Shown here piece after piece: positions 24,921 to 38,822 of a stretch of 64,000 nucleotides of DNA. The stretch covers positions 17,970,921 through 18,034,920 of the forward strand of contig CM033745.1 in the NCBI GenBank assembly GCA_019671005.1, read 5' to 3'. A model generated the notes under the pieces. The model was not told where the DNA came from, made no database searches, and saw nothing but the letters and a program-made list of their open reading frames with translations. The stretch's first letter is position 1. Each line of letters begins with the position of its first letter. A program made the position numbers and the translations under genes. Origin of the DNA: Hibiscus mutabilis (taxonomy: Eukaryota; Streptophyta; Magnoliopsida; Malvales; Malvaceae).

Positions 24921-26183
24921 GTTTTGGTACCCTAGTTAAGTTAATAGCGGTATCAATATGTGTGATGGAGTATCGGTACTACTTGAGCAATTTGCCATGA
25001 TAAAGTTGAGTTCGATGGGTTGATAATTTGAGGACTATGGTCCAATGAGCTTCTAAGGTAGTAAAATGAATTATAAAATTGAGAAACTAAGGTTTAACTA
25101 TCATGGATGAGAATATTGAGTAATAACTTAGTAATTGATGACTTGATATAATTATGATGGTTAGTGTTATGTCTTGGGGCATTTGCCGGTGGCTTGGCTT
25201 GGTACCACTTACCTCTTGGTGAGGTGTTTGAATGCTCGAAGAGCATTTTTTATCTTATGATTATGGTAAGGGAATTCGAATGTCCTAGAGTCACTACTAC
25301 GATACTTATATAAGGGGATGCATACTTCGGGCTGTGTGATCAAGTACATTTGACGTACCCACAAGCTGAGTGATTTGGGTGCAGTTAGAAACCTATTCAT
25401 GGCTATGGTGATCTGGATAAGGTAATAACTCAAAAGGCTGAGTGAGCTCGAGTAACCTGATTGGCTGAGTGACCTCAGGTAAAGACTAATTGTGGCTAAC
25501 ATGATTCAAGTACGTTCAGGATGTATCCGTGGCTATGGTGATTTGGATATGGTCCATTAACCCGACGACTATATGAACGCGGGTAACCCAACGACTGTGT
25601 GGGCACGAGTAAAGTAGGTCTTCGTTGGCCATTATGTGGATGATGTATGGATGTATTTATGTATGTTGTGTGGTTGCTATAGATTGATAGCTTATACACC
25701 ATATGGCTGAGTGATCAGGGTATGTCATATATTAACTCGATGGGCTATGTGAGCTCGAGTATCTCGACTGGCTATGTGATATCGAGTATGGTAATGTATG
25801 GAGTGATTTGCATAACTTCTTGTAGACTTGTTGATGCCTTGAGATGGGTGATCTAAGAACTCTAGCTAGTGTAGGCTAGACGATATCTCATAGATAGTGG
25901 AAGCCTTGTCTATACTCTCTTGACTATACTTATTTTGCATGTTTATTTTATGATAATCACGAATTGTGGTAGAGTAGAAATGTACAACTGAGCTTTGTTA
26001 GCTCAACATGTGGATATGTGGTTTTTCTGTGCGTAAGTTGACAAGCCATCTCTTGGAGGAGCACATCGAGAAGGATTTTCCAACACTGCGTTCGCCTCAG
26101 AGTACAATACTTATTATTTTAGTTTGGACTAATGTATTCATAGGACCTTACCACTATTGAGTCTGTAACTCTATTTGAAATAC

Positions 26184-27611
26184 TATTTTGTTAGAGTGTG
26201 CCCAAAGTCCAAACATGAGATGATTGTATTGATGCACTTTATTTACCATGATTTTGAATAAAGGCATTGCCATTATTATTTTTCAGTCATATTTCTATGT
26301 CTTAAATAAACTGAAATATAATGAAGGCCATATAATAATATGATTGTTATTAAAAGATCCTTAGCTGAGTATTATTATGGGCTTGGACAATAATAATACG
26401 TTCGAGGCTAACATATAGGTGATTGATGACAATGAGTTGTCTTTGACATAGAGATGTCAAAATCGATATATGGGTACGTTGTTAGAGAACAACATATTGG
26501 ATTGACCCGCTATGAGCATATGTCTTGGATTATTATGTGATGGTCACAATATTGCTCATGGTGGTGATTACATATATGATCCTTATACTTGAGATCATTA
26601 CTATCTCAACATATATTGTCGTATGTTTTGATACAGTTAAACATGCTTTGTGACTGGTCGCGCTATAAAGAATGATGTTGAACATATCATGATATATGTA
26701 GTGGGGTGTGAATGATCAAGATAGGATTTGTCCCTCCAAATAATAGGAGTTATATCACAAGCCACTTGATTGAGTGAGACTAAAAATGCATGGCCATGCT
26801 CGAACAAGTTGATATGAGATATCATAAGTTGTTCATTTATTGTAGTCTACTTTAGATATCAAGAAATATTATATGGGCTATACAAGTGTGGCTGTTCCAA
26901 GACTTGTGCCTATTCTAGATATAAAGGACAAAGGGATATAATACATAAAGAAGCTAGTCATGAAGATGTTATGTCGAGTCGTGACTTCTTGTAACATAGA
27001 TGACCATGATATAATGCTAGATCACACTCATGGTTTGTAATATTAGAATGGTTCTAATAATTGCTACTAATGTTACAAGAACCTACAGGGTCACACCCAA
27101 GGGTTGAGTTGAGCAAATGGCAAACAAGTTATAATTGTACAATTTTCTTGTAAATGAAATATATAATTAAAGTTGATATATATATGCAATTTTAATTATC
27201 CGGGATTTGTTAAATATATATTAAAAATGTAGTTATGATTACAATTCTTTTAATAGATATAAAATTCTGATTAAATTACTCTAAGGGTTAGGGTAACTGC
27301 ATATAAAAGGAGAAGTGTGGTCTAGCAGCCGTTCTTCTTGCTTAGACGAGATATTCTTAAGAATAGTTTTTGAGAAAAGAAATATTTGCTCTCAACCGAG
27401 TGAAATGAGTAGAGGCCAAGACGTTATCTTGGAGGCTTAAGATTCGAACTGATTGTGACTGCACTGCTGACTTGCTATTTTTCCAGGAACCCAAGGTAAA
27501 TCACACATCTTTTCCTCTCAAATTCGATTGATCCTACATGGATTCCTGTATGAGATCATCAGATTATTTTTCCGCTGTGCCATGGAGTGTACCAGCAATC
27601 CTAACATATTT
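26184..27611 (+). mobile_element. Copia-type solo LTR inserted in the left LTR
   Basis: 1418 bp (26189-27606), beginning TGTTAGAGTGTGCCC and ending AATCCTAACA, with the perfect 5-bp duplication TATTT on both sides (26184-26188 and 27607-27611). A promoter-like TATAAAAGG box lies near 27303-27311. The right LTR at 37600-37620 lacks the insertion and shows the empty site. Confidence 0.82.
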
Positions 27612-27811
27612 TAGTTTACGGTGTTTTAAACTCGGAGCTCCTATTTTGTAAACTTATTTAAATGTTTATTTAATTACATGGATCTATGGATGTTTAATGA
27701 TTTTAAATGATGGCTAAACTTATGATTTTAAATTAGAAATTTGATGGGTCAATTTTTTGATGACCCGATTGTAGTGCTTCGGATCCGGATCGGGATCTGG
27801 GTGTTACAACA

Positions 27812-27830
27812 ATAGTATTAGAGCTTAAGT
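27812..27830 (+). promoter_or_regulatory. degenerate tRNA-Met primer-binding site
   Basis: The sequence TAGTATTAGAGC just after the left LTR differs by two bases from TGGTATCAGAGC, the usual plant initiator-Met tRNA primer site. Confidence 0.65.
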
Positions 27831-28189
27831 TTAGCCGGTTCTAGGAAACTCCATGGTGGTATGAAAGTCGTGGTAAGGTGTCTAGTGAATACAAGCACCT
27901 AAAGTTAAGTCGTACTCTTCTAAGAATGAGAATCCTGATGGTGTTGCCTTTTTCCTTGTGTTTTCATAAAAAAAGGTTCGATGGTGAGTGATGCCAAACG
28001 TGATCAAGAAAGTTGTAAAGAGAGTCATGTCTCTCAAACTAAAAACTCCGTTAAGGAGTTTGTCCCAAATGTTGGGGGCACAAGCCTTTTGGGAGGTACA
28101 GGAAGTGGAGGGGCGATCCACCTCTATGATCTTACCTACGCTCTCTTGCAAGTGGTGTAAGCTATCCCGAGGCAATATAAGACACCTCG

Positions 28190-29232
28190 CAAGACCCCTG
28201 TTGATAGGCTTCACCATTTTGGACCAAAAGATTTTAAAGGTTTGGGTGATGATGACTCGATCAAGGCTGACTAGTGGTTAAGGGACACTTAGAGGATTCT
28301 GACAGATGAGAGGGAGTCCGGAGGATGACCTTGATTGTATCGTCTCCCTTCTTAAAGGCAATGCACATGAGTGGTGGGAGACTATTGATTTGGGACTACA
28401 ACCTGCACTCCTAACATGAGATGTCTTCTTGGATGAGTTCAGAAAGAAGTACATCAGTGAGGTTCACGTGGATGACATGAGAGATCAGTTCCTGCATCTA
28501 GTTTAGGGGACCAGACATTGTTTGAGTATGAGCAAAATTTTCTACAGTTGAATCGTTATACCCCAAAGTTAGTTGCCACTGAGGAGATGAGCTTTAAGAG
28601 GTTCAGGCATGGAGTGAATGTTGATCTTTAGATGCACGTGACAGTGGGTCCACTTGGGATATTCTCTGATCTAGCCAATAGTGCGAAGACACTTGAACGA
28701 CTTCAGGATTCAGTGCCGAGTCAAGTTGAGGACTCTAAAGGCTTTGTAATAGGGACACAATATGTTATAAGTCCTTTACCGGCTTTATCTAGAAGGTTTT
28801 GTGCTCCGAGTGGTTCGAAGAAAGTTTCTTTAGATCATTACCGAGGGTTAGTCAAGGATCTAGAACAAGGGTTCATAGGGGCTCTTTGATGTCTGCTCTT
28901 GCAGGGAGTAATGATGGTTCAACCAGAGCGTCGCTTCCACCGGCTTGTAAGCATTATGGTCGATATCACCTTGGGTTGTGTTTCTTGCTTCAGAGGGTTT
29001 GCTATAGGTGTCGGGCAATAGGTCATATGTCAAAGGACTACCAAGTTATGGATGATGGTACACATGTTCAGTCTCGGAGGTTGACTTCTTCTTAGCATTG
29101 TTAGAGTTTTGCTAGAGGCGGTGCTAAGGCATTGTTTGGGTATCAGGGTAGAGGTCTTGTGAGATTCACCGTCAGAGTCGACAATCGAGCTGTTGCTAGA
29201 CAGTTTGTTGTTCAGGCCAAAGATGACATTCT
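28190..29232 (+). pseudogene. gag remnant of the chromovirus-like element
   Basis: Frames broken by several stops and shifts preserve Gag features: LHHFGPKDFKG near 28208, then DDLDCIVSLLKGNAHEWWET near 28323-28385, then FLDEFRKKYI near 28430. A Cys/His region follows at about 28940-29040 (CKHYGRYHLGLC and CYRCRAIGHMSKD), which looks like zinc-knuckle sequence. Gag binds RNA and assembles particles. This copy is dead. It stops where the solo LTR at 29233 interrupts the junction with protease. Confidence 0.75.
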
Positions 29233-32200
29233 TGTAATATCCCAAATTTTAGCTAGTGACCAAAATGTAAAATTTGAAAGTTTAGGGGTTAAAGTATAAA
29301 CTTGGGAAAATTTTGGAGACTAAAGTTTAAATTTACCTAACAAGTGATTTTATTCAGTATAAGAGTGAATCGGATCAAAATAGATACCTTGATATCAGTT
29401 TTAAGAATTAAGATACAAAAAAGGTTTCTAATTTGGATGGAATGAAATTGTTAAACGTGCTCAAGCTAGAAAAATACAAGGATGGGTGACCTTCGGGAAA
29501 GTCCCATAAAGTGTTTCTGATTGATATTTTGGACTCATTAAGAGTAAATAATATTCATATAGATTTACGATAAAGGATTTCTAAGAGAAATTTTACTTTT
29601 TAAAGATTTTCGATAATTGTCGGATAATAGACTGAGTTAAGAAAATTCAGTCTAAGTTATTAAGGAATGAAGTTTTTATGAGATGATAATGTTTATTTCC
29701 CGAATATGGAAATATGAAATTTTTGGAATAAATCTGATAGTTCAAAAAATGTAAAATCGCAGTAAAAGTATTTTACGAATATCGGGAAATCGGATCGAAT
29801 TGAAATTTTGAAGACAATTCCAAAGATTATGGGAAGTTTATAAAATATTATTTTATGAATATTTTATTGTTGGATGGATTCTAACTAGATTTAGTTAGAC
29901 TATGATAGAGTGGCTATAAAGCTTTAAAGTTCGTAGGAAGAAAATTTGGAAATCGTATTGAGTAAGATTCGAATATTTGGATCAAATAAAATGTCATAAA
30001 TAAATATCTAAGATATTTATGAAGGAGGATGGTTGGATTGGAACCAAATTGGTTCAATTTTAATGGAATGGCAATTTTCAAGACTTGTTGTAAATAAAGA
30101 CTAGTTGGAGGGCAAATTGGACATTTGCTATAGATGGCATTTTTGAAATATTTTGAAACATTGAGGGCAATTTTTAAAGGTGAATAAAACTTGAATTTGA
30201 TCATGGCCATTGATTTTTGATAAGATTAAATATTGGCCTTTGGATTAAAAGGGTAAATTAGTAATTTCACTAATTAAATGAATTTTAAATTCATTTAATT
30301 TTAACATGTGGATTAATTAAGTAAAATATGAACCAAATTTGTTCATATTTCTTGAAATATTTCGGACTAAAGGGAGAAAAAAAGGGAGAAAATTTTCCAA
30401 GCTCGATTCAAGCCCCGAAACTCAACTTTCAGGTAATCTCTTCAACTACAAAGTTATTCTACTGTTCAAGCTCTATCTCTTGATGTTAATAATTCATGGA
30501 AAACATGCTTGATTGATGATAATTTTGCATGAGAAGAAATTAGGGTTTATGGAAAAAGTTTGGGGCTTTTGGAATTTTATGATTCCATTATGAAATTTAA
30601 GTTGGAAACAAGTTGTTATGATGATAAAATCATGTTTTTGAGTTGGGATTTAAACCCTACATATTTTAGTTTGTATGAAGATGATTAGGGTTTATGGATT
30701 CAAGTTTGATTTAGGGTTTGTGATGTTAGATAAATGATCTACTAAGTTTGATTTGATATTTGAAAGTAAAACACTAAATTTAAAGTACAGGGACCATTTT
30801 GTCAATTCTGAAAGTTAAAGGACCAATCTGAATTTTTATGATTTTGAAGTGTATTTATGCTATTAATGATGTTGGAGATGTGAAATTGATGTAAGAATGC
30901 TAAACTGATGTTGAATTAAAGTAGTGATCATTTTGACAATTTGTCAAAGTTAAGTGACCAATTCATAAATAATATTTTGGATGAGGAATAAATCCGATTT
31001 TTAGTTGAAATAATAAAATTCAATTAGTAATGTTGATTTGAGGACTAATTTGCAAAGTTAAGAAGTTTGATAGGACCTTTGCATTTTAGTGACTATTTCG
31101 ACAAAGAAGGAAAATTAGAGGAAATTATTGTGAATAATTATTTGATGAAGAATGTGATAATTTGGTGGTTTTAAGAAAGTAATTGGACTAAATTGACAAA
31201 TAGAAAAGTAAGATGAAATTAGTATAAAGTTTGAAGTTATTCATGGAAGTTGTGTAGGAAAACTGGATTTTGGCAATAAGTTCGAAAATTCACCCTAAAT
31301 TCTATAAAAATGGTTAGATGGTGAATTTTATACTGATGTAAAGATTTGTTCATCCAGTTTTGTTTCCAACAAACGGAAACTGATTTCGAGTTCCGAGTTA
31401 AAATATATGAATTTTTAAGTGATGAAATGTCAGAAAATAGAGCACTAGTCTGTTTCGAATTTCAGCACTGTAATCGACTTTGAAAATTCGCCATAAATCG
31501 TACAAGTTGAATTGAGACTATTAATTTATATGGATGAAAAGCTTATTGAACCTAGTTTCTTTTAGAACAAACGGAATCGAATTCCAAGTTTTATATCATT
31601 TTATAGAAATAAATATTTGAAGGTAGTACAAGCTGCCAGAAAATGAAAATTTAGATATTTTGCATCTAAAGTTAGTTAGCGAGCTCGGAAGAATTATTTG
31701 AAGTTCAAAATGGTCATTAAAGACCAAAAATGGGTTTTGTACAGTATAAGGAAAGAAGGAAAAACTTTTGGAAATTTTGTATATTCGAATGGCTAGATTC
31801 GATAGCATGTTTAAAGTATTGTTAGATTTGAATCTAACGAATGTCATTCGTATTTATGTGATCAATGAAGTTGTTTCAAATCAAAAGAGGGTTCAAGATA
31901 CTATAAGGAAAATGATCGAGTAAGCTTAGTGATGCAAGATAATAGATGGCCCAGGTGAGTGCATTTATTTGTTTTAAATGTATTTTGATAAATTTTGCAA
32001 AATTTATTTATATGAATTTATTTAAAATGACGACATGGTTTTTGTACAAGCTATACAATGTTTTACAAGCAAAGGAAAAAGGTTAGTATATATTGGGGTA
32101 TGAACTGTCCTATTATATTGTTTTGACAATTTATTATTGAATAAGGATGATATATGGATCATATGTTTTATCGACATTTTTACGTCTATATGATAAATTA

Positions 32201-33138
32201 CAAAGTTATATGAAATGGATTTATTGCCCAAGTTTATGATAGAGAGTGACAGTATAGTGGCATGTCATTAGAGGTCCAGTAGTCAAGGACTACGTGTAGC
32301 TGCACACCAATCTTCAAATCTATATGTTATTGGCACTTATGTGTTTATATGATATCGACATTAATACGTCTATATGATATTGGCACTTATGTGTTTCATA
32401 TGGTATTGGCACTTTATGTGTTTTATATGTTACAGTCACTTTGGTGACCAGCACTCAAGGAGTACAGATCTCGAATACTTCAGTTTCTCTTTATACAATT
32501 CTTGGGCTACTTATACGAATGAAATACTTAATGATCACCATTTTTTATATACGATGCTTTTATTGGTTTTAACGTATAAGAAAGATTTGATATGAACTTG
32601 CTTAACCATGTTATCATTTACCCGTTATTTAATTTTATGACTTATTATAATGCCTCACTAAGTTATACTTAGCGTGTGATTGTTTCACGCATAAGAAAAG
32701 AGAAGCATTAGGAGTAAGGAGCATTAGCGAACATCATCTATAAAAAATAGGCACATCAGCATCAGTAATATAATTTTTATGCTGTTTGATTTTTGCTAGT
32801 CGGCATGTATATTAAAACGCGAAGCCTGCTCTGATATGAATCGTATTTTATTCAAAATCTAAATGATTTTAAATTAGGCAGTTTTCAGGCAGTTTTATTA
32901 TTTATATGCAAATGGATCAAATTGTTAAGTTGCTGCCTGAATCTAGATTCAAAATCGAATGTGAAAATATTAAGTTTAAATTTTACATGATTAAGTATTT
33001 TCAAAATTAAAGGATAAATTGTCTATGTTTTAAAGAAACAAATTTTTTACCGATTTTTGAAGTGGGAATTTCTTTACAAGTGTAATGTGACATCTCTAAC
33101 TCGTATTCAGCGATGGATACGGGAAAAGGGGTGTTACA
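29233..33138 (+). mobile_element. 3.9-kb noncoding insertion, probably a solo LTR
   Basis: Begins TGTAATATCCC and ends GGGGTGTTACA, the TG...CA form of Ty3 LTRs. It separates the gag remnant from sequence that resumes like the gag-protease spacer (33139 onward). Flanks are ATTCT and TTTAT, so a target duplication is not clear. I find no coding domain inside. At 3.9 kb it would be a long LTR, so it could also be a non-autonomous element. Confidence 0.6.
32318..32430. repeat. short tandem repeat, about 25-45 bp unit
   Basis: Phrases of the form 'ATTGGCACTTATGTGTTTATATGATATCGAC' recur about four times with small changes, alternating GATATTGGCAC and GATATCGACAT. Confidence 0.6.
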
Positions 33139-35054
33139 TTTATTATCACCAATGATATGTCAGGTACATGTGTTTATTTTGGTTTCATTTGTTACAATGA
33201 TGGAAGTTTAATATCTCGTTCATATAATGATTTTGGTTCTTGTTGGATAAGTGTTGTGTTAAGATCTAGAGGATGATGTTGGATTGATTAGTTCATCAAT
33301 TTTGTAAGTTCTTGTAAGTAATGTTCTTACTATGGATGATAAGTGGAGAACTGGGGATTGAGAGTAACAGTCTTCATGGACTTGTTAGATTTACTCTTTC
33401 TTTAGTTGGTAAATGTTACCTTCGAAATAGGTTGATCGTATGAGTTTGATGTATACCTTGGTTTTTGAACGAGTCTCGAAGTTTTGGGGTTCGAGATGAA
33501 CCAGGTTGTTGGTAATGGACACGATGAACCATTACCTCTCTAGCGCGAAGGTTGTGTTCTTGGGATGTTTGTTCAAAGAGAGCCTTATTGGTTGTTAGAC
33601 GTTCTTAGCCCATGTTGGATACGAGGGTTGAGAGTCTAAGCTTTAGAGTTGTGAACATTTACGAGGTTGTTGGAGTACTCTTTGAGGAATGAGTGGGCTT
33701 ACCTTTTTATCATGGATTAAAACCCACGATAGAGGTAATGTCAAGTTTGGTGTTAGTGTACATCAACTTGTAGTATGGCACTGACCAAACTTCTTGAGTT
33801 GGAACTCATTTGTGCAAATGAGTATATACAGGTGTTGTCGCCAAGTGGTTCACCTTGGGACATGAATTTGAGGGTACAACAAAGAGTGATGGCGTTGGAT
33901 GTTGTGAATTGAGGCATAACGATGAAGAGCCATTACTCGTTTCCTTGGGGTTGACAATCTTGAATTTGGTTGAAGGGTTTGAAATTTCCATATGATAGTT
34001 CAGAATTTGAGTATCGTAAGTGAAGGTTAAGAAAAATTGTGATAAAGATTGTATTTGAGGTGATGTTTGGACTTTAAGGACAAGTCGTAAGGTGATTAGG
34101 GCTCATGAGTGCGTTGATATTATCTTGAGATATATGATTTACCAAGTTTTTGAGATGAGTTATCTATATGTATGGTAAACAGTGTGAGGATTGTGAGAAT
34201 AATGTAGCGAAAGTGTGGTTGATCGGTTATGGTTATGTGGAATCGGGATTCTTATGTGGAAACAGATCTTATTGGAAAAATCCTTGAGGGTTTGTTAGAA
34301 TTCTGTACAACTGTTTGTTGGACTTAAGTGGTTGGTTAGAAAAGAATGTTTAGACCTTCAAAGATAGTTGGGGGATTTTTAATCCTAAGCAAAGATTCAT
34401 AAGTTGTAATGGTTTTGTTTAGAATCTAGTGGCTCGAGTAGTGAAATCACATAAATCATAAGTTGGCCTTCGTCCGAGGTTGGGGTGAGTGCTAGTAAAA
34501 TGAAGTGTTAAGTTTTGTCTTGTTTGGCCAAGTCAGGAAGAATGGTTGTCAACTCAAGATAGATCGATGGTAGAGTTTGGTTGTAGGAGTTTTGCTTATT
34601 CTTGGAAACGTTGGGTTATGTTGTTAATAATAGACAAAGAAGTGTTCCCGGTAGAATAACCTTGGGGTGGTGTTGCATTCCGGACTCAGATGAGGTTTGA
34701 GTTCAGGAGTTTTGAAACGTGGATGATGGTAGAGAGGATTGTTATTTGAGATGAGACTCAATTGAAGTGATTTTTCGTGGATAATGTCTGGTCAATTTTG
34801 TGTGAGGTTATCCTATGTGGATGCACCTTAAGGTTCGATGTAAGTGTTGTACGATTAATGGGAATGATTTGTTAGGGATTCATTAGAGAAGTGTTGAGGA
34901 ATTTAGTGTTATGAGTTTTGGCTAATAAAGTTTCAGGGAGAAATCTTCAGTTGAGGTGAGCGTATGAGAATTATGTATGGTTGTGTCCGAGATAGTTGCA
35001 TCATCTCATTTTGTTTAATTTCAAGGATAAAATTTCTTTTTAGGAGGGGAGAGT
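33139..35054 (+). pseudogene. trace of protease and pol of the chromovirus-like element
   Basis: Right after the insertion a frame reads FIITNDMSGTCVYFGF, resembling the gag-protease linker of chromoviruses. The rest is too decayed to place, and 1.9 kb is far short of a full pol. Just before the right LTR the phrase TTTCAAGGATAAAATTTC and the purine run AGGAGGGGAGAG (35042-35053) match the usual pol end and polypurine tract. Confidence 0.45.
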
Positions 35055-37807
35055 TGTAACGGCCCAAATTTTTTGAGTCAACGGATAATCATTAACCCGG
35101 GTTATAGACCCTCGTGTTGGAGTAGGTAATTAGATTCGTTGGGCCAAGTTTGGGCCTTTTGGATAAGTTTTGGATCTTGTAAGTTTGGAAAGTGGTTGGT
35201 TTGAAAAAGGGAAAAAGATGGGGGTTTATTATATGAATATACCCCTTTTGAAATAAAAGTGGCTGACCACCCTTTAATTATTGTCTCTCACGTGGGTGGG
35301 TGAGAAAACATGGTGATATCATCTTTCCCCTTCATCTTTTTCATCTTCCTAAATACTTCATATTCTCTCATTTTTAAACTTATTTCTCTACACTAAAAAT
35401 CCAAGCTTTCTTCATTATTCCATCCATTTGGGATTCGAGATTCAAGTATGTTCATCTTCGCGTCTCAAGCTTTAAGAAAAGTATAATCTTTTGGTGGAAA
35501 GATAAGATGACCATTTATGGGTTTTTAGAAAGTTTAGAGCTTTAATGATTTTTAGAGTTCTTTTTTTTATTTTAAGGTGGTAAATTCGTAGCTAAGCTTA
35601 CTTCTAATTGTTATCTCAAGTTTTGATTCGTTTCTCATGTTGGTTTGGTGGAAATGTGATTTGGGGGTTTTCTTCAAGCTTGGGTCAAGAGAAAAAGTTG
35701 AAGGGTTTTGCTTGGAAAGCTTGAGTTCAGGATTTCTAGCCAAGGTCAGTACATTTTGACTCATTTATTCCTGAATATCCTAAAGTAATTGCCTTGCTTG
35801 ATATTGTGGTTAAGGTTGCTAGTTTGGTATTAAAGTAGCTTAGAGCCTTTAATGGTGAATTTTGGATTAGTTGTTAATATTGTGTAAAAATGGTAGCAAA
35901 TCACTCTAATTAACTCCCATAAGATGGAGGGTTAAGTTAAGGGGTTAAAGGTTACGTTTTGGGGGCTTGGAAAGTGATTTCTCGAGCCTTGGAAGCCATT
36001 TCTAGGCTTCAGTATCAGTACACAAAAAGCCCATACCGATACCTTGTGTTATTTGTAATGAGCGTAAGCAAAATTAAAGGAGGGTATCGATACTCTTAGG
36101 TTAAGTATCGGTACCCAATATTCCATTGAATTCCAGTAGCTTAAAATGGCATCGGTACGCTTAGAGCCGTATCTATACCTAGGGCGTGTCGGTACACGGG
36201 GTTCATGTACCGGTATGGGGTCAGTGGTTAACCTTTCCCTGTGAAGAACGAGTATCAGTACACTTGGGGTAGGTACCGGTACGCGTAGGTAAATGGATTT
36301 CTAGTAACCATTTTGGGTATCGGTACGTATGTAGGCGTATCGGTACCTTAGTTGAGTTAATAGCTGTATCGATACGTGTGATAGAGTATCGGTACTGCCT
36401 GGGCAATCTGCCCGGAAAATATGAAGTTGAGTTCAAGGGGTTGATAATTCGAGGATTGTGGTCCAATGGGCGTCTAAAGTAGTAAAATAAATTATAAAAC
36501 TGAGAAACCAAGGTTTAACTCTCATAGATGAGAATATTGAGTAATAACTTAGTAATCGATGACTTGATATAATTGTGATGGTTAGTGTTATGCCTTGGGG
36601 CATTTGTCGATTGCTTGGCTTGGTACCACTTACCTCTTGGTGAGGTTTTTGAATGCTCGGAGAGCATGTTTTATCTTATGATTGTGGTAAGGGAATCCGG
36701 ATGTCCTAAAGTTAGTACTACGATACTTATATAAGGGGATATATACTTCGGGCTGAGTGATCAAGTACATCCGACGTACCCACGAGCTGAGTGATCTGGG
36801 TGCGGTTAGAAACCTATTCATAGCTATGGTGATCCGGATAAGGTAATTAATTCGATAGGCTGAGTGAGCTCGAGTAACCTGATTGGCTGAATGACTTCAA
36901 GTAACGACTACTTGTGGATAATGTGATCCAAGTATGTTTAGGACGTATCTGTGGCTATGATGATCCAGATATGGTCCATTAACCCGATGACTGTGTGAAC
37001 ACGGGTAACCTGACGGCTGTGTGGGCACATGTAAAGTAAGACTTCATTGGCCATAATGTGGATGATGTATGAATGTTTTTATGTATGTTGTGTGGTTGCT
37101 ATAGATTGATAGCTTATGCACCCTATGGCTGAGTGATTAGGGTATGACATGTATTAACTCGATGGGTTGTGTGAGCTCGAGTATCTCGATTGGCTATGTG
37201 ACCTTGAGTATGATAATGTATGGAGTAATTTGTATGACTTCTTGTAGACTTGTTGATGCCTTGAGATAGGTGATCTAAGAACTCTAGCTAGTGTAGGCTA
37301 GACGATATCTCATAGATAGTGGAAGCCTTATTTGTGCTCTCTTGACTACATTTATCTTGCATGCTTATTTCATGATAATCACGAATTATGGTAGAGTAGA
37401 AATGTACCACTGAGCTTTGTTAGCTCAGCGTGCTGATGTGTGAATTATTCGTGCGTAGGTTGACATGTCATCTCTTGGAAGAGCACATTAAGGAGGATTT
37501 CTCAGCACCACGTTCGCCTCTGAGTACAATACTTATTATTTTAGTTTGGGCTAATGTATTCATAGGACCTTACCACTGTTGAGTCTGTAACTCTATTTGA
37601 AATACTATTTTGGTTTACAGTGTTTTAAACTCGAAGCTCATGTTTTGTAAACTTATTTAAATGTTTATTTAATTACATGGATCTATGGAATGTTTAATGA
37701 TTTTAAATGATAGCTAAACTTATGATTTTGAATTAAAAATTTGATGGGTCGATTTTTGGATGACCCAATTGTAGTGCTGCGGATCCGATCGAAATCGGGG
37801 TATTACA
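35055..37807 (+). repeat. right LTR of the chromovirus-like element
   Basis: 2753 bp, uninterrupted, TG...CA. It serves as the empty-site reference for both insertions in the left LTR. It holds GTATCGGTAC-type decamers at about 36010-36395. Confidence 0.88.
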
Positions 37808-37812
37808 ATCAC

Positions 37813-38822
37813 ACCATAGAATCACCCGGTCAAAAACAAATATTATTAAATTTACTTATAATAATGATATTATATCAACGAGACCCATTAAAACACCATC
37901 AGCTGACAACCATCCTATCTCAGTTCCAAAAAGGGTGATTTTTTTCTTTCTTCTCAACAAGTTAAATTTGCTCCCCTCCTCAACAAGTCTCGAGGGACTC
38001 TTTTGCTTTCCGCGTCAGAATATGCATCATTACTCTCTAAATGCTCGTCGTGTTTAGGTCTTATGTCATTATGATCAATGATTTTTTGTCTAAATGAACT
38101 ACAATTAATGAGAATTATTAATTGACAAAATATTTATGTTATTTTATTTTGTATAAATTTAAATTTTAATATTTAATTTAAAAATATAATATATTTATAT
38201 TTAATAAAACAAAATGAACCACAATCAATCACCGCAGCTATCTTTTCTGTCGTTGTTTATCAACAAAAATCAATATAAATTACTTATGATATTTGTAGGT
38301 AAAGATGTATAATGGATTTCTATACTATCCTTTGTCTAAGAACAAAACTAAGTACCAAGTTGTCATAAATTACCAAATCAGCTCCTTAGGCAAAGAACAT
38401 TTTTTTCTTCAAATTAAAAGTGGTTTAGTTCAGAGCAATTTGATCCCATTGAATAAACATGGAATCGTTCTTAAACATTATTATTAGTTTTATATTACTA
38501 TATAATTAGGAATTATTGATTAATCCAAATGCATTAAGTTGTTAATTCAACATTGGTATACTTGGATAATTGACACGGTTCGAAAAAAGCAATTTAAATT
38601 CATTAAAAAATCCAGGTTAATCGAAATTTGATTAAAAATGTATATTCAAAATTATTTTTATGAAGAATGATTTTTTTTAAAATTTTATTAAACATTATAT
38701 TTCAAAACAATTTTATAAATTAACAGAATTAAACCAAATCTGTATCTTATTTAGTCTCTTTTACTTGAATTGTGGAGAATTAATAATTCGTTTAACCAAA
38801 GAGAATGAAGGAAAACCTTTTA
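37813..38822. other. intergenic, nothing recognised
   Basis: AT-rich with no supported gene. Short frames at 37741-37938 and 38305-38487 lack any recognisable domain. Confidence 0.4.

Larger units (their letters stand above)
20267..27808 (+). repeat. left LTR of the chromovirus-like element, split into three pieces
   Basis: Pieces 20267-21554, about 24921-26188 and 27607-27808 align in order with 35055-37807. They carry many GTATCGGTAC-type decamers (21225-21560) and a run of repeated 'GGCTGAGTGA' phrases near 25310-25760. The frames at 25209-25702 lie in this noncoding LTR and are not genes. Confidence 0.85.
20262..37812 (+). mobile_element. chromovirus-like Ty3 LTR retrotransposon carrying three nested insertions
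   Basis: Left LTR 20267-27808 (two insertions inside) and right LTR 35055-37807 both begin TGTAACG and end GTRTTACA. Flanking 5-mers are GTCAC (20262-20266) and ATCAC (37808-37812), a target duplication with one change. After removing the two insertions and their duplications the left LTR is about 2748 bp, against 2753 bp on the right. A degenerate tRNA-Met-type primer site follows the left LTR, and a purine tract precedes the right one. The interior keeps a broken gag but only traces of pol, after a large loss. It resembles the Del/Tekay lineage, which is inference. Confidence 0.85.

Noticed and set aside
25209..25702. Two minus-strand frames of 97 and 68 codons
   Set aside because: They lie within the LTR and one recurs at 36630-36821 in the other LTR; they are noncoding repeat sequence.
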